Source: Microbacterium nanhaiense
GTDB lineage: Bacteria; Actinomycetota; Actinomycetes; Actinomycetales; Microbacteriaceae
Reading direction: 5' to 3'
NCBI RefSeq assembly: GCF_014646015.1
Contig: NZ_BMMQ01000001.1
Coordinates: forward strand, 62,001-126,000
Length of the DNA: 64,000 bases
Shown here: positions 59,305 through 64,000 of the stretch, piece by piece
Layout: each line of letters starts with the position of its first letter
Position numbering within the stretch: position 1 is the stretch's first letter
Notes under the pieces: model-generated
Database searches by the model: none
What the model was told of the DNA's origin: nothing
Seen by the model: the letters and a program-made list of their open reading frames with translations, nothing else
Translations under genes and position numbers: made by a program

Positions 59305-60577
59305 CCAGTACCGCATCCAGCAGGGCATCTCGACGACCACAGCTTCGGCAGTGTCGAAGCTGTGGCGTCGGATGGGTGACGATTTCGATGAATCGTGGGA
59401 GTCGATCGGCCCGAAGATCACGGGCGTGGTGGAGGCGGGGCGCAAGGCTGCAGTCGCGCAGGCATTGCCCTACACGTCGCTGGTGTTACAGGAAACGAAT
59501 CAGGTTGATACGCCAGTCGGCGAGTTGGATCCGAACGTATTCCTGAGCACTGCTCCGGACGGGCGCGACTTGGTTTCGCTGTATGACGAGTCGATCGTCA
59601 AGGCGAAGACAGCGGTCGCAACGGGGGAGACCGCTGATGCGGCATTGGGGCAGGCCGGCCGCTGGTTGACGATGGTGACGCTGACGACGTTGGCGGACAC
59701 CCGCCGGGAAGTGTATTCGGCGGACATCGCTCAGCGTCCCACTGTGACCGGCTACACGCGAATGCTGAACCCTCCGTCGTGCGGCCGGTGCACGATCCTC
59801 GCCGGGAAGTGGTTTCGGTGGAACGAGGGGTTTCAGCGGCATCCTCGCTGTGACTGCCAGCACATCCCAGCATCTGAGAACGTTGCGGGCGATCTGCGCA
59901 CCGACCCGTACAAGTACTTCGAGTCGCTCTCGAAAGAGGAGCAGGAAGCCGTGTTCGGGCGTTCCCAGGCGCGCGCTGTTCGCGAGGGTGCTGACATCTA
60001 TCGTGTCGTGAACTTCAACGGCAAACGTGGTCTGCCGACTGCGGCATCTGCACGACGGTCAGGCATCACGCGCAGGATGACGATCGACGACATTCTCCGC
60101 ACAGCCGGCACCCGCACGAACGCTATCCGGATGATGCGGGAAGCGGGCTATATCCGGGACCGCGGGCAGGTCGCGATCGCGCGATCACCTGGTGTCCTGT
60201 CGGACGCTCAGATCATCGCGGCAGGACGCGGACGCGGGCTCTACACACTTGGCGGGCAGACGCTCACCACGAACCGTGCAGCACGTTTCGACGCCGTCTC
60301 GACGGGAGAACGGGACATCCTGCGCCGGTCCACGATGACGGCGGCTGAGCGGCGTCTCTATGACGCTCACTACCGACTGCAGTACGCACTCACCAACGGT
60401 TCCGTGCCCCGCAGTATCGGCCGTTCATCCGCGGACCTCTACGCGAACGCGATACCAGCAACGCCAGCGCGTATCGAAGAGCTCCGTGAAGCACTGCGTC
60501 GTCAGATCTCATCTCTCAACGACCCGCGCACCCCTGACTCGGTGCGCCGTCTCGCGGCCGCTCTCGGCCTCGTCTGA
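59279..60577 (+). CDS. MuF-like capsid-associated protein
   Basis: A 432-residue protein between portal and scaffold. The MuF-like motif is LTTLADTRREVYSADIAQRP, then RMLNPPSCGRCTILAGKWFR and RHPRCDCQHIPASEN, with two Cys pairs (CGRC, CDC). The C-terminal third (DILRTAGTRTNAIRMMREAG) is helical and basic. MuF proteins are carried in the head and can have variable toxic C termini; none is recognised here. ATG 59279 or 59282. Confidence 0.85.
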   Translation: MMLPRASADQYRIQQGISTTTASAVSKLWRRMGDDFDESWESIGPKITGVVEAGRKAAVAQALPYTSLVLQETNQVDTPVGELDPNVFLSTAPDGRDLVSLYDESIVKAKTAVATGETADAALGQAGRWLTMVTLTTLADTRREVYSADIAQRPTVTGYTRMLNPPSCGRCTILAGKWFRWNEGFQRHPRCDCQHIPASENVAGDLRTDPYKYFESLSKEEQEAVFGRSQARAVREGADIYRVVNFNGKRGLPTAASARRSGITRRMTIDDILRTAGTRTNAIRMMREAGYIRDRGQVAIARSPGVLSDAQIIAAGRGRGLYTLGGQTLTTNRAARFDAVSTGERDILRRSTMTAAERRLYDAHYRLQYALTNGSVPRSIGRSSADLYANAIPATPARIEELREALRRQISSLNDPRTPDSVRRLAAALGLV

Positions 60578-60659
60578 GACATCACATACTCACCCGCCTC
60601 CCGCGGGGTCACTAGCGCGGTTTCCGCGCGTCCATATACGGCCGACGGGCCAGAAACGG

Positions 60660-61301
60660 ATGGTCACGACCATGAAGCGCAACGCATTCGGTCAGCTTGT
60701 TCTCCCACCTTTCGTCCGCACCTTCGCGGACCAGGACGGAACGGGTGGATCCGGCGATGACGACGACAAGGGCGGCAAGGATTTCACTCCGCCGGCGTCG
60801 CAGGAAGAGCTGGATCGCATCATCAACAAGGCCGTCGGTCGCACTCACAAGCAGTACGAGGGCGTGAAGGAGAAGGCCCAGAAATGGGACGACTTCGACG
60901 CCAAGCGTGCCGGCGACGATGACGCCAAGACGGGCGAGAGGCCGTCGGGCGTCTCGGAGTCCGATGTGGACAAGCGAATCGCAGACGCGCTCGCCGCGAA
61001 GGATAAGGAACTCGCCATCGAACGGGTTTCTGACCGGCTCGACAAGGCGCTGGAAGGGCGTTCCTTCTCTGCGTCGAAGCTGTTCAGCCTCGACCGTTCC
61101 GAGTTCGTGAAGGAAGACGGCAAGACCGTCGATGCTGACGCGATCAAGGACTGGGTGGAGAAGAACTCCACTGCGGTCGAGGCGCCGTCAAACCGTCGCC
61201 TGCGCGCCCAAGGCGGGCGCAGTGCAGGCGCGAACGGCGGTAGCGCTCAGGCAGGACGTGACCTGTTCGCCGAAACCCACAAGAAGTCTGGAAAGGACTG
61301 A
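60660..61301 (+). CDS. Scaffolding protein
   Basis: A 213-residue highly charged, coiled-coil protein: DDDDKGGKDFTPPASQEELD, AVGRTHKQYEGVKEKAQKWD, then ELAIERVSDRLDKALEGRSF and a basic tail. The composition (few hydrophobic or aromatic residues) and position before the decoration and capsid genes fit a capsid scaffold. ATG 60660 (or 60672, MKRNAFGQL). Confidence 0.85.
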   Translation: MVTTMKRNAFGQLVLPPFVRTFADQDGTGGSGDDDDKGGKDFTPPASQEELDRIINKAVGRTHKQYEGVKEKAQKWDDFDAKRAGDDDAKTGERPSGVSESDVDKRIADALAAKDKELAIERVSDRLDKALEGRSFSASKLFSLDRSEFVKEDGKTVDADAIKDWVEKNSTAVEAPSNRRLRAQGGRSAGANGGSAQAGRDLFAETHKKSGKD

Positions 61302-61303
61302 TT

Positions 61304-61684
61304 ATGCCTCATCTCCGCCAGGAGACCTTCGGCTCCGGTGACCAGACGTGGCTGGGGTCGACGCACGGACTGCGCAACGCGCGCACCAACGTGCTCGACA
61401 TCTCCACGTTCACCGCAGCTACCCACTACCCGGACGGCTATCTCCGTTCCGGCACGGAGGTCAACGCCGCCAACGAGTCCGCTGTCACCCCTTACACGGG
61501 TGCTGAGGGCGAGCAGCTCGGCTACCTCCTCACCGACCAGAAGGTGCACGGAACTGAAGACCTGGGTGTCCCGGTCCTCCGTCACGGCATCATCAACATC
61601 TCGAAGCTTCCGATCGCGCACGTGGCAACCGGCGACGGTACTGCGGCGACCGCCGGCTTCACGTTCGTGGGAGGTGACAACTGA
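61304..61684 (+). CDS. Head decoration protein
   Basis: A 126-residue protein. QETFGSGDQTWLGSTHGLRN, RSGTEVNAANESAVTPYTGA and LGYLLTDQKVHGTEDLGVPV fit the lambda gpD-like family that stabilises capsids. It lies between scaffold and capsid genes and overlaps the capsid ATG. Confidence 0.85.
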   Translation: MPHLRQETFGSGDQTWLGSTHGLRNARTNVLDISTFTAATHYPDGYLRSGTEVNAANESAVTPYTGAEGEQLGYLLTDQKVHGTEDLGVPVLRHGIINISKLPIAHVATGDGTAATAGFTFVGGDN

Positions 61685-62697
61685 TGGCTCTGTGGACTGA
61701 CATCATCGACCCTGCCACTCTCACCGGGTACGCTCGCGCGTCGCTCGAGGAGTACGAGGCTTCGAAGGGCACGCTTGCCCGCTGGCTCCCCAACCGCGAG
61801 GTTGCGGATACGGTGGTTCGTTTCGTGTCCGGCCGTAAGGGCCTGGTCGAGGAGGCGCGCTTCCGCGCCTACGACGCCGAACCCGAGGTTGGCAAGGGCG
61901 AGCCGGGTAAGCGGACCATCCTTGAACTTCCGGCAGTGGGGCAGAACATCCCCGTGTCGGAGTACGAGCAGCTCCGTACCCGCAACTCGGCCGACGATGT
62001 TCTCGAGCGGTCGATCCTGCGCACCACGGATCGTGTCATCCGAGCGGTCGCTGATCGTGTCGAACGACTGCGCGGCATCGTGCTCAACACGGGTATCGCA
62101 ACGATCCCCGAGCTCGGCGCGGCAGACAACTTCGGACGTTCCGCGTCGCATGACGTGACCGCGCCGACGCTGTGGACCGACCCGGACGCGGACCGTCTCG
62201 CTTTCCTGGAAGGCATCATCGACGTCTACCGGGAGTCGAACGGTGTCGAGCCCGGAGCGATCGTGGTCACCAACCGCGTGTTCCGTGCACTTGCGGCTGG
62301 TTCGCAGTTCCGCACTCAGCTCGTCAACGGGGCTTCGCGCCCCGCGACTGAGGCTGACGTGCGCGGCATCGTCACGGGTGCGGGCCTGCCCGACATCATC
62401 CGGTACGACCGGCGCACGTCGTCCGGCAAGGTGCTGGATGACTCGAAGCTGTTCCTCCTTCCTGCGCCCGTCGAGCCGGACGACTCGGAGGGCACGGAGC
62501 TGGGCGCGACGTTCTGGGGGCAGACGCTGACCTCCACGGACGAGCGTTACGGCATCGAGGAGTCGGAGCAGCCGGGCATTGTCGCGGGCGTGTACCGCGG
62601 CGAGAAGCCTCCGATGATTGCCGAGGTCATCTCGGACGCCATCGCGCTTCCCGTCCTCGCCAACGCGGACCTTTCGCTGAGCGCGAAGGTTCTCTGA
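61684..62697 (+). CDS. Major capsid protein (HK97-fold, phage E family)
   Basis: A 337-residue protein of the lambda gpE type. FRAYDAEPEVGKGEPGKRTI, LELPAVGQNIPVSEYEQLRT then LRTTDRVIRAVADRVERLRG and a C-terminal GIEESEQPGIVAGVYRGEKP. Such subunits form the T-number shell. ATG 61684 overlaps the decoration gene stop. Confidence 0.9.
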   Translation: MALWTDIIDPATLTGYARASLEEYEASKGTLARWLPNREVADTVVRFVSGRKGLVEEARFRAYDAEPEVGKGEPGKRTILELPAVGQNIPVSEYEQLRTRNSADDVLERSILRTTDRVIRAVADRVERLRGIVLNTGIATIPELGAADNFGRSASHDVTAPTLWTDPDADRLAFLEGIIDVYRESNGVEPGAIVVTNRVFRALAAGSQFRTQLVNGASRPATEADVRGIVTGAGLPDIIRYDRRTSSGKVLDDSKLFLLPAPVEPDDSEGTELGATFWGQTLTSTDERYGIEESEQPGIVAGVYRGEKPPMIAEVISDAIALPVLANADLSLSAKVL

Positions 62698-62752
62698 CCC
62701 GTTTGAGGCGGGGCACTCACAAGGTGCCCCGCCTCTCACCTGAAAGGCGATC

Positions 62753-63073
62753 ATGACGAAGATTCGTGACGACTTCAACGGCATCACTATTCTCCGCACT
62801 GACGGCGGGCTGGATGTCATTCTCCGTGCCGGGGACACCGTGCCTGACGGACTGAGCGTGGGGGAACACCTCATCGCGAAGCAGGCCGTCGAGACCTCTC
62901 CTGCAGCACCCACCGTTCCCCCGAAGGCTGGGCCGGGCTCGTCTGCGAAGGCATGGCGCGAGTACGGAGTCCGCGAGACTTCCGCACGCGGCATGAACAT
63001 CGACATTCCTGAGGACGCCAGTAAGGCAGACATCATCGACGCGCTGGAAAGCGCTGGTATCCCCACGGAGTGA
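62753..63073 (+). CDS. Phage head protein of unknown function
   Basis: A 106-residue protein after the capsid gene: acidic start (DDFNGITILRTDGGLDVILR), a Pro/Ala-rich linker, and a C-terminal helix-loop-helix (MNIDIPEDASKADIIDALES) of a type that binds nucleic acid or other proteins. The role is unknown; this position usually holds a head fibre or adaptor protein. AAAGGCG precedes the ATG. Confidence 0.72.
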   Translation: MTKIRDDFNGITILRTDGGLDVILRAGDTVPDGLSVGEHLIAKQAVETSPAAPTVPPKAGPGSSAKAWREYGVRETSARGMNIDIPEDASKADIIDALESAGIPTE

Positions 63074-63075
63074 TC

Positions 63076-63486
63076 ATGGCCTGGCCGACTGTAACCATCG
63101 ATGATCTCGTAGGACGCTGGCGGCCCCTCACCCCCGAGGAAGCCGCGGTCGCGCCACAACGCATCAAAGATGCGGAGTCGGAGCTTCGCACAGAGCTCCG
63201 CCTCCGCGGTGTCGACGGGATCCCGACGTTCTCCGACCCAAGCGAACGTGAAGACTGGATCAACCTCTACACGGCTCTCGTGGTCGCAGCGGTCAAGAAC
63301 GAGCTGAAAAACCCTGAGGGGTGGCGTTCGGAGCGGGAACAGTTGGACGACTACGGTCGCACTTTCTCGCGAGGCTCGAACGACCGGTCGGGTGAGATCT
63401 GGTTCGAAGATTCCGACATCGACCGTCTCGTGCCACGCCCGCGCCGTCGACGCACGGCGTTCACGATCCGGTTGGGGACATCGTGA
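63076..63486 (+). CDS. Head-tail connector protein (gp15/gp19-like adaptor)
   Basis: A 136-residue protein. WPTVTIDDLVGRWRPLTPEE, then RIKDAESELRTELRLRG and WINLYTALVVAAVKNELKNP, the adaptor fold of the head-tail connector. ATG 63076 follows GGAGTGATC; GTG 63070 overlaps the previous stop and is an alternative. Confidence 0.82.
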   Translation: MAWPTVTIDDLVGRWRPLTPEEAAVAPQRIKDAESELRTELRLRGVDGIPTFSDPSEREDWINLYTALVVAAVKNELKNPEGWRSEREQLDDYGRTFSRGSNDRSGEIWFEDSDIDRLVPRPRRRRTAFTIRLGTS

Positions 63487-63905
63487 GCATCGTCACGGGC
63501 ATGCTCGGCCGCGGTCGGTCGCTCGCCGAGAATCTCATGGACTCGTCTGTGGTGATCCGGCGCAAGACTGGCGCGGCTCGCGACCCGGAGACGGGAACCC
63601 TGATCCCTACGTGGGAGACGGTCTATGACGGGCCTGCACGTTTCCGATTCACCCGTGCAGATCCGAACGAAGCCGACCAGGCTGGGCAGCGCGTCGCCGT
63701 CCAGTCACCTCTGGTGTGGCTCCCGATCTCCACGTCAGGCGGTGTGCGTCTCGACGACGTGGGCACCGTGAACGCGTCGCAGTTCGACACGTCAATGGTC
63801 GGCATGCAGTTCCGCATCACGGGCGGTCATCACCAGACGCATTCCACCTCCCGGCGTTTGCCGATCGAGGTGCTCTCGTACGCGCAGGGGGTGGATGGTG
63901 GCTGA
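63483..63905 (+). CDS. DUF6093-like head-closure protein
   Basis: A 140-residue protein: DSSVVIRRKTGAARDPETGT, then TWETVYDGPARFRFTRADPN and LVWLPISTSGGVRLDDVGTV. This is the actinophage head-closure (DUF6093) type, a stopper between adaptor and tail. GTG 63483 overlaps the previous gene. Confidence 0.8.
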   Translation: MSIVTGMLGRGRSLAENLMDSSVVIRRKTGAARDPETGTLIPTWETVYDGPARFRFTRADPNEADQAGQRVAVQSPLVWLPISTSGGVRLDDVGTVNASQFDTSMVGMQFRITGGHHQTHSTSRRLPIEVLSYAQGVDGG

Positions 63906-64000
63906 CGGAATCGACATCGACAAAGCGGACATCTCGAAGCTGTCGAGCGATCTCGGGAGGACCTCGGAAGCGGCCTGGAAGAACCTTCAGAAAGCGATTG
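63895..64000 (+). CDS. Phage neck/tail protein, truncated by the window edge
   Basis: The first 35 residues: MVADGIDIDKADISKLSSDL, then GRTSEAAWKNLQKAI. The position and the acidic-helical start fit a gp10-like tail completion protein. ATG 63895 or GTG 63898; it overlaps the DUF6093-like gene. Confidence 0.65.
   Translation, partial: MVADGIDIDKADISKLSSDLGRTSEAAWKNLQKAI

Larger units (their letters stand above)
37218..64000 (+). mobile_element. Prophage, siphovirus type, left part
   Basis: Continuous from the tRNA to the window edge. It holds, in order, integrase and lysogeny genes (leftward), Cro/Rha regulators, recombination and replication genes, many small overlapping ORFs, two tRNAs, EndoVII and HNH nucleases, terminase, portal, MuF-like protein, scaffold, decoration protein, capsid and connectors (rightward). 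The long rightward block with overlapping ATGA/GTGA junctions is intact apart from 51.0-51.5 kb. Tail, lysis and right attachment site are not visible. Confidence 0.95.

Overview
The window comes from a high-GC Gram-positive bacterium, most likely Microbacteriaceae (Microbacterium-like). The case rests on very GC-rich codon third positions, frequent GTG/TTG starts, overlapping GTGA/ATGA junctions, and the housekeeping order glmU-prs ... rplY-pth-mfd ... mazG ... eno-ftsB-DUF501, which is known from Actinobacteria. Assignments come from reading the translated sequence; no database search was run.

Positions 1-37.1 kb are chromosome. The left end looks like a zinc-starvation locus: a cysteine-free ribosomal protein L36, a flavoprotein with a C-terminal Cys cluster and a membrane protein running leftwards, opposite a CobW/COG0523-like protein whose GTPase motifs have decayed. 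Next come a cupin regulator/flavin reductase pair, an aldo-keto reductase, an Hsp20/HspR-like pair, an ABC-F ATPase with a MarR regulator, tRNA-Gln, glmU-prs, a two-component system, gnd, rplY, pth, mfd, nhaA, mazG, hisS, transporters, two DUF1648 membrane proteins (one under a GntR/YtrA-type regulator), nagA, eno, an FtsB-like protein, DUF501, a membrane-anchored subtilase and an NDH-2-type dehydrogenase. A frameshifted endonuclease-fold gene at 28.1-29.1 kb lies between two 98-nt copies of a palindromic repeat whose arms show a compensatory base change.

Positions 37.2-64.0 kb are the left part of a siphovirus-type prophage inserted at a tRNA gene with a UAA anticodon. The leftward lysogeny block is integrase, a zinc-ribbon membrane protein, an ImmA/IrrE protease and an HTH repressor. 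Two different palindromes separate it from the rightward lytic block: a Cro-like protein, a Rha-type regulator, many small overlapping ORFs, a RecE-like nuclease with its companion, a replication initiator, a Holliday-junction-resolvase-like nuclease, SSB, a secreted surface protein, unknown small proteins, two tRNAs (Phe and a degenerate Asp), endonuclease VII and HNH genes. After these come the head genes: TerS, TerL, portal, MuF-like protein, scaffold, decoration protein, major capsid protein and head-tail connectors. Tail, lysis and the right attachment site lie beyond the window.

Observations that deserve follow-up are the zinc locus, the palindromic repeats around the broken gene, the class I tRNA with a UAA anticodon, a tRNA-like minihelix in the prophage, the prophage-encoded surface protein, and the scrambled 51.0-51.5 kb stretch.
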